Both the position numbers and the translations under genes were made by a program. The notes under the pieces are model-generated. The model searched no databases. It saw only the letters and a program-made list of their open reading frames with translations, and had not been told where the DNA came from. A stretch of 64,000 nucleotides of DNA from an uncultured Candidatus Melainabacteria bacterium. GTDB lineage: Bacteria > Cyanobacteriota > Vampirovibrionia > Gastranaerophilales > Gastranaerophilaceae. Positions 35,717 through 44,774 of this stretch are shown one piece after another. Positions within the stretch are counted from its first letter, which is position 1; each line of letters starts with the position of its first letter. Location of the stretch: assembly GCA_934754655.1 (NCBI GenBank), contig CAKVIC010000010.1:21848-85847 (forward strand), in the 5' to 3' direction.

Positions 35717-37036
35717 ATGCCCACTAACGACAGATTAAAATGTTCATTTTGTGGTAAAACTCAAGACCAAGTAAAAAAATTAATAGCAGGTCCTGACGTT
35801 TTTATTTGCGATGAATGCGTTGAATTATGTAATGAAATTTTAGATGAAGAATTTTTTGAAGGTAAAGAAAAAACAGAAAAAGAATCAAAAGAAAAAGATT
35901 CTTCTGAAAATGATGATAAACCAATCCCAAAACCTCAAGAAATTAAAGATTATCTTGACCAAAATATTGTTGGTCAAGATGAAGCTAAAAAAGTTTTGGC
36001 GGTTGCAGTTTACAATCATTACAAAAGGCTTAAACATAATAAAACAACAGATAAAAATAGTGTAGAAATTCAAAAATCAAATATTTTATTAGTGGGGCCA
36101 ACCGGTAGCGGTAAAACATTATTAGCACAAACTTTAGCAAAAATGCTTGATGTTCCTTTTGCGGTTGCTGATGCGACGACATTGACAGAAGCCGGTTATG
36201 TAGGCGATGATGTTGAAAATATTTTATTAAGGCTTTATCAAAATGCAAATTTTGATGCTAAAAAGGCTGAACGCGGAATTATTTACATTGATGAAATTGA
36301 TAAAATTGCACGTAAATCTGAAAATACTTCTATTACAAGAGATGTTTCAGGTGAAGGTGTTCAACAAGCTTTGTTAAAGCTTATTGAAGGTACAGTAGCA
36401 AATGTTCCTCCTCAAGGTGGAAGAAAACATCCTCAACAAGAAATGATTCAAATTGATACAAGCAACATTTTGTTTATTGTTGGTGGAGCTTTTGTTGATT
36501 TAGATAAAATTATTGAGCATAGGGTTAAAGAAGGTTCTTCTATTGGATTTGGAAAAGTTGCTCCAACTCAAGCTGAAAAAGAACAAAATGCTTCAAAATT
36601 ATTGAAAAAACTTCAACCTGAAGATTTATTGAAATTTGGATTGATTCCCGAATTTATTGGTAGAATTCCTATTTTTGCAACTTTAGATGCTTTAACAGAA
36701 GATACTTTGAAAATGATTTTAACTGAGCCTAAAAATGCTGTGTTAAAACAATATAAATGTTTATTGGAAATGGACGGTGTTGATTTAGAATTTGAGCCGG
36801 AAGCTATTGATTTAATTGCCAAAAAAGCAATAAAGAGAAAGACCGGTGCAAGAGCTTTGAAATCAATCGTAGAAGAACTTATGCTTGATATTATGTATAA
36901 AGTTCCTTCAGATTCTTCTATCAAAAAATTTACTATTACAAAGGACATGATTGAGATGGAAGAAGAAAAAACTGAAACTAAATCTTCTATAGATGAACAT
37001 GAGCTTATACAATTGCCTAAAAAAGCGGCAAGCTAA
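35717..37036 (+). CDS. clpX: ATP-dependent Clp protease ATP-binding subunit ClpX
   Basis: 439 residues. N-terminal zinc-binding domain with CSFCGK and FICDECVELC, an acidic linker (residues ~45-75), AAA+ core with Walker A GPTGSGKT near 130, GYVGDD pore loop, Walker B GIIYIDEIDKIA near 188, and sensor regions (EFIGRIP, TGARALK). Unfolds substrates and feeds them to ClpP. AGACTGGAG precedes the ATG. Overlaps the convergent rlmD-like gene by 4 nt. Confidence 0.98.
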   Translation: MPTNDRLKCSFCGKTQDQVKKLIAGPDVFICDECVELCNEILDEEFFEGKEKTEKESKEKDSSENDDKPIPKPQEIKDYLDQNIVGQDEAKKVLAVAVYNHYKRLKHNKTTDKNSVEIQKSNILLVGPTGSGKTLLAQTLAKMLDVPFAVADATTLTEAGYVGDDVENILLRLYQNANFDAKKAERGIIYIDEIDKIARKSENTSITRDVSGEGVQQALLKLIEGTVANVPPQGGRKHPQQEMIQIDTSNILFIVGGAFVDLDKIIEHRVKEGSSIGFGKVAPTQAEKEQNASKLLKKLQPEDLLKFGLIPEFIGRIPIFATLDALTEDTLKMILTEPKNAVLKQYKCLLEMDGVDLEFEPEAIDLIAKKAIKRKTGARALKSIVEELMLDIMYKVPSDSSIKKFTITKDMIEMEEEKTETKSSIDEHELIQLPKKAAS

Positions 37037-38415
37037 TTTACACTTATGATTGCTACATTTTCAATATGGTAAGTGTGAGGAAACATATCAAAAGGCTGTA
37101 CAAATTCAACTTTGCAGCCTTTTTGTTTTAGATATTTTAAATCTCTGGCAAGTGTTGCTGGGTTACAAGAAACATAAACTATTTCTTTTTTTACAAGTTT
37201 TAAAACATAATCTAAGCTTTCTTGTGTGCAACCTTTGCGTGGTGGATCTAAAATTGCAATGTCAAAACTTCTGGATTTTGTGTTTATTTCTTTTTCAAAA
37301 AATATTCCGGCATCCATATTATGAAGTTCAACATTTTTAATTTTATTTTCTTTTATAACTTTTGATGCTAAATCTACAGAAGCCTTGACTTCTTCTACGC
37401 AAACGACTTTTTTTGCAATATCTGATAAACAAATTCCAAACGTTGATATTCCTGCGTATGCGTCTAAAATTAAAGGTTCATTAAAGTTTTCAGAAATATG
37501 TTTTTTTACGTAATTAAAAATGTTTTCGGCAGTAAATGGGTTTACTTGAAAAAAGGTTTCGGCCCCAATTTTGAAAATCTTATCACATAATTTTTCTTCG
37601 ACAAAATTTTCCCCAGCAATCAGAATGGTTTCTTTTGCCAAAATTAAATTTGTTTTATTTGGGTTTAAATTAATCAAAACGCCGGCGATATTTTCAAGTT
37701 CAGAATAAATTTGTAGCGCAAGTTTTTTTACATTATCTAAAACTTTAGGTGAATTTATAACCAATGTCACTAAATTTTTGTGGTTAAAATTTGAATGACG
37801 TATTACAACATGCTTTAAATCTCCGCTGTGTGTTTTTTCTATATAACCTTTAACTTTGTAATGTGGTGCATTTTCGCGAATAAAATCAATAATTTGGTCA
37901 CAATAATTCGGCTGAATTGGACAATGTTTGATATTTACAAGTTCATGACTTGCAGGTTTATAATATCCAGCAATAATCCTTTTAGATTCTTTAGTTTCAC
38001 TTATCGGGTATTGAATTTTATGACGATATTCAAGATTTTGTGGACTTGCAATAACATCTTTAATTTTAATTTCGTCATTATAAATTGAGTGAAAAGTATC
38101 TTCCACAATTTCTTTTTTGTATTTTAATTGTGCATTGTAATTAATAAATTGTAATTGGCAAGAACCACAGACTTTTTGCATTGCACAAACAGGCTTAACT
38201 CGATTTGGAGAAGGCTCAATTATGTCAATAATTTTTGCGTGTGCAAAAGTTTTATTTTTTTTACCGATTTTTATTTTTACAATATCTTCAGGACATGCAT
38301 TTTCAACAAAAATAACATAATTATTAAATTTTGCAATTCCATACCCAAGATTTGATAGCTTTTCTATTTTTACAATCAATTCTTCCGGTACGGATTTTTT
38401 ATCTACAAACTCCAT
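37033..38415 (-). CDS. 23S rRNA/tRNA uracil-5-methyltransferase (RlmD/TrmA class)
   Basis: 460 residues. N-terminal TRAM domain (1-60), four cysteines for a 4Fe-4S cluster (VCAMQKVCGSCQLQF and HCPIQPN), SAM-binding LDAYAGISTFGICL near 315, and the catalytic Cys in SCNPATLARDLKYL near 410. Matches the RumA/RlmCD family that makes m5U in 23S rRNA; which uridine is modified cannot be decided. GGAAAG upstream of the ATG. Seven bases after the dnaQ-like stop codon, so co-transcribed. Confidence 0.93.
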   Translation of the reverse strand: MEFVDKKSVPEELIVKIEKLSNLGYGIAKFNNYVIFVENACPEDIVKIKIGKKNKTFAHAKIIDIIEPSPNRVKPVCAMQKVCGSCQLQFINYNAQLKYKKEIVEDTFHSIYNDEIKIKDVIASPQNLEYRHKIQYPISETKESKRIIAGYYKPASHELVNIKHCPIQPNYCDQIIDFIRENAPHYKVKGYIEKTHSGDLKHVVIRHSNFNHKNLVTLVINSPKVLDNVKKLALQIYSELENIAGVLINLNPNKTNLILAKETILIAGENFVEEKLCDKIFKIGAETFFQVNPFTAENIFNYVKKHISENFNEPLILDAYAGISTFGICLSDIAKKVVCVEEVKASVDLASKVIKENKIKNVELHNMDAGIFFEKEINTKSRSFDIAILDPPRKGCTQESLDYVLKLVKKEIVYVSCNPATLARDLKYLKQKGCKVEFVQPFDMFPHTYHIENVAIISVN

Positions 38416-38421
38416 AGTTTA

Positions 38422-39339
38422 TTACTTTCCAGGCTTTATGACTTGAATATTACGTGTTTCAGATAATTCTTGTCTAGCATTACGAATAATTTCTTTATAT
38501 TCTTCTGATAAGCTTAATCCGTTACAAAGTCTATCTATAAAACCGGTATTTAATTTTACAGCTTTTTCAAGAGCTCCAACATTTTCCAAAACATCTTTTA
38601 CATCTTTAAAATCATATCCAAAAGATTGCTTAGATTGATAAAGCATTACTTCACCAGTTTCAGCTTGTAAAGGCTCACCGCCAAGTTCAAAATATAGTTT
38701 GAAAATAGATTTTAAATCTTGAAGTTCAGATTGCATTGTAGCGATACTTTGTTGAATTCTTAAATATCTATCAAATAAATAATCAACATTTGTTAATTGT
38801 TTTTTTTGCCAATCAAGTTTTTGCAAATAAAGTTTTTTAAGTTTTGGATAAGCTAAAGCTAGTCCCATTGTGTCAGCCATAGCTCTGTGATGATTATTAA
38901 GTTCAACATTAAACCTTTTTGTAAGAGCTTCTAATCCATGTGATTCAAGTTCAGGAGCAATTTCTTTAAACATAACTTGTGAATCAATATGCGGATTTTC
39001 TAATTTAGACCCTAAAACTCTTAATTTAGCTTCATTCAAAAAAGAATAATCAAAAATAGCATTATGAGCAACAATAGGGTAATCTCCGATAAATTCAAGT
39101 ATTTTAGGTAAAATTTCTTCTTCTGTTGGCGCATCAGCTACCATTTCTTGCGTAATTCCATGTACCGCCATAGAAGATTTACGAATATGTTGCTGAGGGT
39201 TTATAAGAGTTTGAAATTCATCTTTGATTTTGCCATTTTCAAGTCTTACCGCCGCAAATTCAATAATTCGTTCTCTCGTATAGTCTAATCCGGTTGTTTC
39301 TGTATCAAGTACTATTTCTATTTCTTTTTTTCTTGGCAT
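38422..39339 (-). CDS. DnaQ-type 3'-5' exonuclease
   Basis: 305 residues. DEDDh exonuclease domain at 1-180: VLDTETTGLDYTRERIIEFA (ExoI), HNAIFDYSFLNEA (ExoII), ELNNHHRAMADTMGLALAY (ExoIII with the His). The C-terminal 120 residues are helical and unassigned. It could act as the epsilon proofreading subunit of DNA polymerase III or as an independent exonuclease; because this PolA seems to lack proofreading, its role may matter for fidelity (inference). AAAGGA upstream of the ATG. Confidence 0.88.
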   Translation of the reverse strand: MPRKKEIEIVLDTETTGLDYTRERIIEFAAVRLENGKIKDEFQTLINPQQHIRKSSMAVHGITQEMVADAPTEEEILPKILEFIGDYPIVAHNAIFDYSFLNEAKLRVLGSKLENPHIDSQVMFKEIAPELESHGLEALTKRFNVELNNHHRAMADTMGLALAYPKLKKLYLQKLDWQKKQLTNVDYLFDRYLRIQQSIATMQSELQDLKSIFKLYFELGGEPLQAETGEVMLYQSKQSFGYDFKDVKDVLENVGALEKAVKLNTGFIDRLCNGLSLSEEYKEIIRNARQELSETRNIQVIKPGK

Positions 39340-39469
39340 GTTTAATCCTTTGTGTGGGTAAATTAACTCCTAATGCTCCTCGTACCCATCCAATAGTATA
39401 ATAGCATAAAAAAAATATATGTGCTAATATAAATAAAAATTGTTAGATATCATAGAGGGAGAAGATATT

Positions 39470-39787
39470 ATGGTACAAGAAATTAACGCAAATAATTTTA
39501 AAACAGAAGTCGAAGATTATAATGATATTGTAGTCGTAGATTTTTATGCTAATTGGTGTGGACCTTGTAGAAAATTGTCACCAATAATGGAAGAAATTGA
39601 ATTAGAAATGAAGGATAAAGTTAAATTTGTAAAAATTAACACTGATGAAAACATTGATACAGCAAAAAATTATCAAATAAGTGGTTTGCCGACTTTATTG
39701 GTATTTAAAAATGGAAATCCTGTTGATAGAATGGTAGGTTTGATGCCAAAGAGTTCAATAATTACTAATATTGAAAAGCATGTGTAG
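39470..39787 (+). CDS. trxA: Thioredoxin
   Basis: 105 residues. WCGPC active site (Cys30, Cys33) in VVVDFYANWCGPCRK, the cis-Pro in ISGLPTLLVFKNG, and full-length fold. Start at the ATG at 39470, with AGGGAG upstream; a frame opening at 39440 is not needed. Reduces cytosolic disulfides. Followed by a strong bidirectional terminator. Confidence 0.96.
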   Translation: MVQEINANNFKTEVEDYNDIVVVDFYANWCGPCRKLSPIMEEIELEMKDKVKFVKINTDENIDTAKNYQISGLPTLLVFKNGNPVDRMVGLMPKSSIITNIEKHV

Positions 39788-39803
39788 GTTTGATTTTTGT
39801 AGG

Positions 39804-39840
39804 TGTGGCGAATTTCCTTTTTTAAAGGAAATTCGCCACA
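39804..39840. terminator. Bidirectional terminator between trxA and an EamA gene
   Basis: A perfect 17-bp stem (TGTGGCGAATTTCCTTT and complement) with loop TTT, T-rich on both sides. Confidence 0.85.
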
Positions 39841-39848
39841 TTTGTTTG

Positions 39849-40688
39849 TTATAAATCAGCTTTTATGCAACGATTCATAATAAAAATAGCTAAGATGATT
39901 ATCAAAGAACCTATTGAAAAATTTATTAAATTGATTTTTTCATCAAAAATCAGTATTGAAAATAAAACTCCAAACGGAATTTTTAAATTATTCATGATTG
40001 CTAATATAGAGCTAGATACAAGCTTTGCCCCTTTGTTCCATAAAAAGAATCCGATTCCTGTTGGAACTATTCCTAAATATAGGATTGATAATATTTGTAG
40101 ATTAGTCAAAGAATTAGTATAATCATTATTTAAAATTACTATAGGTAAAATTGCTGAAAAAGCTCCTAAATAAGAGATAGATATAAGATTTTGAGTTTTT
40201 ATTTCATTTGGAATAAAATGCTTCCATAATATTTGTCCAAGTGCAAAAGTGCAATTAGAGGTTTCCATTAATAAAATTCCCTTTATAATTTGAGAAAATT
40301 CTATATTTTGCCAAACAATAATTATTGCACCAACTACTGATAGTAATATGCAAAAAATGTAAATAGGTTTGAATTTTTCGCCCCAAAAAGAAGCCCAAAT
40401 AGCTACAAATACAGGGGTAGATGTTGTAAGTAAAGCAATTTCGTTTCCTTGTAGATATTTAAATGCTTGAAGAAATGAAACATACATTACTCCAAATTGA
40501 ATAATACCAATAAAAAAAGCTTTAGATAAAATTTTAAAATCATTTTTTTTGATAAAAGGAAGAAATATTAAAAAAGCTAAAAAAAGCCTTAATAAAACGA
40601 CAAAATCAGCAGGCAAAGTGCATAATTGACTTTTTATTAAGCCAAATGATAATGAAAAACATATTGTAGCAAATATTAAATATAACAT
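39849..40688 (-). CDS. EamA/DMT-family transporter
   Basis: 279 residues, ten hydrophobic segments in two repeats; FLQAFKYLQGNEIALLTTSTPVF in the first repeat and GIVPTGIGFFLWNKGAKLVS in the second are typical of EamA proteins (RhaT/YdcZ-like group). Substrate unknown. Closely downstream (27 nt) of the purD-like gene on the same strand, hence probably one transcript. Confidence 0.88.
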   Translation of the reverse strand: MLYLIFATICFSLSFGLIKSQLCTLPADFVVLLRLFLAFLIFLPFIKKNDFKILSKAFFIGIIQFGVMYVSFLQAFKYLQGNEIALLTTSTPVFVAIWASFWGEKFKPIYIFCILLSVVGAIIIVWQNIEFSQIIKGILLMETSNCTFALGQILWKHFIPNEIKTQNLISISYLGAFSAILPIVILNNDYTNSLTNLQILSILYLGIVPTGIGFFLWNKGAKLVSSSILAIMNNLKIPFGVLFSILIFDEKINLINFSIGSLIIILAIFIMNRCIKADL

Positions 40689-40715
40689 TTTTACTGAACT
40701 TTTGTGATTATAATA

Positions 40716-41957
40716 TTAAGTTTTTTGCTTATATGAGCAAATATCTGTACGATATAATAATCCTTTAAAATCAATGTTTTGAGCTGATTCATAAGCTTTT
40801 TTAACTGCGCTTGTTACAGTGCGACCTTGCGTTATTAAATTAACAACGGCTCCGTTTTCTGCAATATATTCGAGATATCGATTTTTATTAATGTTCGGAT
40901 AAAATTCAAGCATCGTATCTTCTTCAATTTCTTCAAGTCCATTTATAATGTTGTTGGAATTCATTTTATTATTGCAATGCAAAGACAATGTCGCGTAAAA
41001 ATAATCTTTTGTTTTTATAAAATCAACATCATCGCTAAAAGTACCTAAAATACATGATTCAAATAATTTGTAAAGGTTGTCATCTATTGATTGTAATATA
41101 GAAGTTGAATCGCAATCACTCATTGTTGGAGTAAAATCAATTATTGATAAATTATCATCACTTAAAATTCCATTTACTCCGAGGATTCCTAAATATGGTT
41201 CACCGATTATTTGCAAATGTTCTAAAACCGGATATATAATTCTTTCCATGATAAAATTAATATTTTTGTCTGATAATTTGTAATTGGGAACGCATGCGCC
41301 CATGCCTGTTGTTAATTGTCCGCCATCTCCATTCAAAGAATGTTTATATAATAGTGATGAGCCTAATGGTAAAGCTTTGTACCCGTCAGTTAAAACATAA
41401 AAGGCAAAAGGTGTTCCGTTAACATAATCTTCTATTAAAACTTTTTGGGTTGTATTATTAAAAAAAGATTCCAAAAAACTTTTTGCAACACTGTAAGATG
41501 GAAGGATTGTGGCGCTAGATTTTTCATTTGTTTTTATAACAACAGGATATTCAGAGCGTTTTAAGTAATCTAGCATTAAATTAAGTTTCTCAAAAATTCC
41601 AAATCTCGGTGTCGGAATCTTTAACTTATACATTAATTTTTTTGAATTTGTTTTGTTAAACAATAAGGCTGCGGTTTCAGCTTTTGGTGCTAAAATAGGA
41701 ATATTATTTTCTGCAAAAATTTTTGCAATATTTGATTCTAGAATATCTTTAGAAGTTGGAATAACCATTGAAATATCGTTTTCTAATGCAAAATCTAATA
41801 ATTCGACAATGTTATTACTTCTTATATCAACACAAGTTGCAATATCTGATAATTTTTTGTTTCCAGAAGTTATAAAAACATTAAAATCTTTGCAAAAAAT
41901 TTTTGCAAAAGATTCTGCTCCCAAATTATTTCCGATAATTAATATGTTTTTTTTCAT
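40716..41957 (-). CDS. Divergent GARS (PurD)-like ATP-grasp protein
   Basis: 413 residues. The fold and length match phosphoribosylamine-glycine ligase: N-terminal KNILIIGNNLGAESFAK, ATP-grasp region with VVIKTNEKSSATIL and VLIEDYVNGTPFAFYVLTDG, and the C-terminal AVVNLITQGRTVTSAVKKAYE, FKGLLYRTDI typical of PurD. Key motifs differ: NGDGGQLTTGMGA replaces the usual GDxGPNTGGMG, and IIDFTPTMSDCDST replaces the EFNxRFGDPE motif. So either this is a diverged PurD or an enzyme that ligates another amine. No Shine-Dalgarno; a TACAAT box ends 7 nt before the ATG. Confidence 0.7.
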   Translation of the reverse strand: MKKNILIIGNNLGAESFAKIFCKDFNVFITSGNKKLSDIATCVDIRSNNIVELLDFALENDISMVIPTSKDILESNIAKIFAENNIPILAPKAETAALLFNKTNSKKLMYKLKIPTPRFGIFEKLNLMLDYLKRSEYPVVIKTNEKSSATILPSYSVAKSFLESFFNNTTQKVLIEDYVNGTPFAFYVLTDGYKALPLGSSLLYKHSLNGDGGQLTTGMGACVPNYKLSDKNINFIMERIIYPVLEHLQIIGEPYLGILGVNGILSDDNLSIIDFTPTMSDCDSTSILQSIDDNLYKLFESCILGTFSDDVDFIKTKDYFYATLSLHCNNKMNSNNIINGLEEIEEDTMLEFYPNINKNRYLEYIAENGAVVNLITQGRTVTSAVKKAYESAQNIDFKGLLYRTDICSYKQKT

Positions 41958-42041
41958 ACAGTGTATTGTAACATAAAATTTTTAGAAATAATATTTACAT
42001 TTAAGCAGGATTGCGGTATTTTATTTTTAAGGGAGATAACA

Positions 42042-43076
42042 ATGAAAGAACAATTAGAAAATATTTACAATTCAGCAAAAAAAGATATTGACTTAGCAAA
42101 AAGTGTTAATGATATTGAGGAAATTCGTCTTAAATATTTGAGCCGTAAAGGTGAATTTAATTCAATCAAAAAAGGACTTAAAGATTTGTCAGATGAAGAT
42201 AAACGTACTGTAGGGGCATTTGCTAATCAAATAACAACTGATTTGGAAGCATTATTAAAAGAAAAATATGACAATTTTTATCAAGCAGAATTGAATGAAA
42301 AATTAAAACAAGATAGAATTGATATAACTTTAGACGGTAAATTCAATAAATTAGGAAAAATTCATCCTTTGACAGAAACAACAAATGAAATCGTGCAAAT
42401 TTTTCAAAATTTGGGTTTTTCAGTTGTTGATCCAAGTTTATCACCTGAAGTAGAAACAGAATACTATAATTTTGATATGCTTAACGTTCCTAAAGAACAT
42501 CCGGCGCGTGATGTGCAAGATACTTTTTATGCAAAATTTGATAAATCCGTAGTTTTAAGAAGTCAAACTTCAGGAGCGCAAATTCACGCAATGGAGAATC
42601 ATAAACCGCCAATAAAAATTATTGCCCCAGGGCGTGTTTACAGAAACGAAAATATTAACGCAAGAAAAAATAATTTCTTTCATCAAATTGAGGGATTGTA
42701 TGTAGATAAAAATGTAACATTTGGTGATTTGAAAGGTGTTTTGAATGAATTTATAAGACTTTATTTTGGTTCAACTCGCCCAACAAGGTTTAGAAGTAGT
42801 TTTTTCCCATTTACAGAACCTTCTGCAGAAGTTGATGTTCAATGTATAATGTGCCATGGAAAAGGTTGTAGAACTTGTAGTGGTACTGGTTGGCTAGAAG
42901 TTTTAGGTTGTGGTATGGTTGACGTGAATGTATTACGTGATGTGGGAATAGACCCTGATGTATATTCAGGCTTTGCTTTTGGCATGGGTGTTGAAAGACT
43001 TTCGATGTTAAAATATGCAATAGATGATATTAGATTGTTTTTTAATAACGATAAAAGATTTTTAGAACAGTTTTAA
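42042..43076 (+). CDS. pheS: Phenylalanine-tRNA ligase alpha subunit
   Basis: 344 residues. N-terminal coiled coil (1-85), then class II core: HPLTETTNEIVQIFQNLGF, SQTSGAQIHAM, PGRVYRNENINARKNNFFHQIEG (motif 2), GSGW-like region (CHGKGCRTCSGTGWLEVLGCGMV) and GFAFGMGVERLSMLKY (motif 3). Starts at the ATG at 42042 after GGGAG. pheT is not in the next position; a separate locus is implied. Confidence 0.97.
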   Translation: MKEQLENIYNSAKKDIDLAKSVNDIEEIRLKYLSRKGEFNSIKKGLKDLSDEDKRTVGAFANQITTDLEALLKEKYDNFYQAELNEKLKQDRIDITLDGKFNKLGKIHPLTETTNEIVQIFQNLGFSVVDPSLSPEVETEYYNFDMLNVPKEHPARDVQDTFYAKFDKSVVLRSQTSGAQIHAMENHKPPIKIIAPGRVYRNENINARKNNFFHQIEGLYVDKNVTFGDLKGVLNEFIRLYFGSTRPTRFRSSFFPFTEPSAEVDVQCIMCHGKGCRTCSGTGWLEVLGCGMVDVNVLRDVGIDPDVYSGFAFGMGVERLSMLKYAIDDIRLFFNNDKRFLEQF

Positions 43077-43101
43077 TATGAATTGTTATTAAAGATGTAT
43101 A

Positions 43102-43136
43102 AACAGGCGGTTTTTGCTTTGCAAAAACCGCCTGTT
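43102..43136. terminator. Large perfect inverted repeat after pheS
   Basis: AACAGGCGGTTTTTGC, loop TTT, then the exact complement: a 16-bp stem. 25 nt after the pheS stop codon. The strand downstream lacks a run of T, so termination is plausible but not certain. Confidence 0.6.
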
Positions 43137-43142
43137 GAATAT

Positions 43143-43178
43143 ACCCCGAGGGCGACTCTTTAGAGTCGCCCTCGGGGT
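43143..43178. repeat. Second perfect inverted repeat, GC-rich
   Basis: ACCCCGAGGGCGACTC, loop TTTA, exact complement: 16-bp stem, 11 GC pairs. It abuts the previous hairpin and lies 11 nt from the end of the response-regulator gene. No T tract. Confidence 0.65.
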
Positions 43179-43189
43179 GTAAAAAAGTT

Positions 43190-43795
43190 TTAATAAATAT
43201 CGTCCGGATCTTTTTCTCCGTTAATATAACCGTCCATTATTTTGCAGAGTTCATGTTGCCAATCGTTACTTTTTTCTAAGAAAAAGTCTGCGCCACGAGC
43301 TTTGCACTGTTGCTCAATTTCTTTTCTAGGAGATGCGGTGATTACACCAATTATTGCTTTTGAACCAGATTTGTTAATCATTTTTTTAAGTTCAGTTAAT
43401 AATATGAAACCTTCGCGCTCAGTTGGTATAAATAAATCCATTATGATATATTGATATTTTCTTTGTTTAACTTTGGCGATTGCATCATATATTTCTTGAG
43501 AGCAATCTATGTCATAATCAAATTGATTAAGTAACATTTTCAATTGATATGTAATGACTCCTAAATCGTCTACTATCAAAATGGCATTGTCTTTAACCTC
43601 TTCTTTTGGAGTATTATCATTTAAATATTTATTAAAAATAGGTTTTTTAGAATTGTTATTAAGCTCTTTTAATGTATCAACAATATTAACGAGTTGTTTT
43701 TTTAAATTCAAAATGTTAACTTCCGCTGGTAGTGGCGTGTTTGTGATTCCATAAAATAGTTCAATAAATTCATTGTCTAATTCAATTTGTGCCAT
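43190..43795 (-). CDS. Single-domain response regulator with N-terminal extension
   Basis: 201 residues. Residues 70-200 form a receiver domain: Asp76-Asp77 (acid pair), Asp120 (phospho-acceptor, in YQYIIMDLFIP), Thr and Ser in VITASPR, Lys in FFLEKS. There is no output domain. The first ~65 residues are helical and polar and could interact with a partner protein. No kinase is adjacent. It could act in phosphorelay or in localisation of another protein. Confidence 0.88.
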   Translation of the reverse strand: MAQIELDNEFIELFYGITNTPLPAEVNILNLKKQLVNIVDTLKELNNNSKKPIFNKYLNDNTPKEEVKDNAILIVDDLGVITYQLKMLLNQFDYDIDCSQEIYDAIAKVKQRKYQYIIMDLFIPTEREGFILLTELKKMINKSGSKAIIGVITASPRKEIEQQCKARGADFFLEKSNDWQHELCKIMDGYINGEKDPDDIY

Positions 43796-43890
43796 ATTTT
43801 ACTCCAAAGTTTAAGTTCAATATATTTGATTATATCATATATTTTTCTTAAAGTAAGTCAAGTTGTAAATTTATACTTTATTTGATTTAT

Positions 43891-43918
43891 TTGTTTGATT
43901 GAAATTTTTAGGTATAAT
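43891..43918 (+). promoter_or_regulatory. Promoter positioned for a leaderless transcript
   Basis: TTGTTT, 16 nt, perfect TATAAT (43913-43918), only 6 nt before the ATG at 43925; no Shine-Dalgarno. Confidence 0.55.
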
Positions 43919-43924
43919 ATACTT

Positions 43925-44773
43925 ATGAAGAAATTTTTATTAACTTTATTAATGTTATTGTTTATCCAGCCGACTTTTGCTTTTAGCGGTATGAATGGTC
44001 ATAATTATGATGATTTTATGGTAAAAAAACTTTTGAATAATCAAGTAAAATATGCCAATAAAGCAAATGTTGAAAAATTTATTTCGACTTATGATAAAAA
44101 TTATAAAAATGGTGATGGATTTGATTTAGCAACTTATGAAGAATTATGCAAGGATTTGTGGAAATCATATACAAAACTTAGGTATTCAATTGATGTAAAA
44201 AATATTGAGTATAAAAATGATAAAGCAATTGTTGATGTTACGGAAACTTGTAATGGCGAGATAGATAAACATTCTCAAATGCCGGGTGAGCTAAAAAGTG
44301 TTTCGCAATCAAAATATTATCTGCAAAAAGTTAACGGAAAGTGGAAGGTTTATTCAGATGAAGTTTTGGAAGAAACCACTTCAATGCTTTATGGTGAAGG
44401 CAAAAAGCTTGATATAAAATTGACAGCTCCAGAAAAAATTGCGCCAAATACTGAATATTCAGCAAAAGTTGAATTTGTACCGCCAAAAGATACGTTAGCT
44501 GTTGTTTCTATAAATGCTGATAAGGTGGTTTATCCGCAAGAAAAAACGAAAGAAGTTTATCGAGCCTTTCCGGAAGATAATGAACTGGAGCGTTTGTTTA
44601 CATCAAATAATGAAAATTTCAACGAATATGTAATTGCGTCTATCGGATTAACAAAAACAACGGTTTGTGATTTAAATATTAAGTTTAGTATTGTTGGTAT
44701 GGCATTTGCAATAAAGCGTGTGAATGTTGAACAAAATAGTAAAGAAGAAGGAAATCAAGATTTTGCAAAATAA
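43925..44773 (+). CDS. Exported protein of unknown function (282 aa)
   Basis: Starts at the ATG at 43925, directly behind a -10 box. N-terminal signal peptide (KKFLLTLLMLLFIQPTFAFS), so periplasmic or surface. Residues ~30-150 show an NTF2-like alternation of helix and strand (YLQKVNGKWKVYSDEVLEE), and 160-260 a beta-rich part (KLDIKLTAPEKIAPNTEYSA). Not otherwise recognised. It heads an operon with lspA and an RluD-type synthase; the gap to lspA is 1 nt. Confidence 0.75.
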   Translation: MKKFLLTLLMLLFIQPTFAFSGMNGHNYDDFMVKKLLNNQVKYANKANVEKFISTYDKNYKNGDGFDLATYEELCKDLWKSYTKLRYSIDVKNIEYKNDKAIVDVTETCNGEIDKHSQMPGELKSVSQSKYYLQKVNGKWKVYSDEVLEETTSMLYGEGKKLDIKLTAPEKIAPNTEYSAKVEFVPPKDTLAVVSINADKVVYPQEKTKEVYRAFPEDNELERLFTSNNENFNEYVIASIGLTKTTVCDLNIKFSIVGMAFAIKRVNVEQNSKEEGNQDFAK

Positions 44774-44774
44774 A

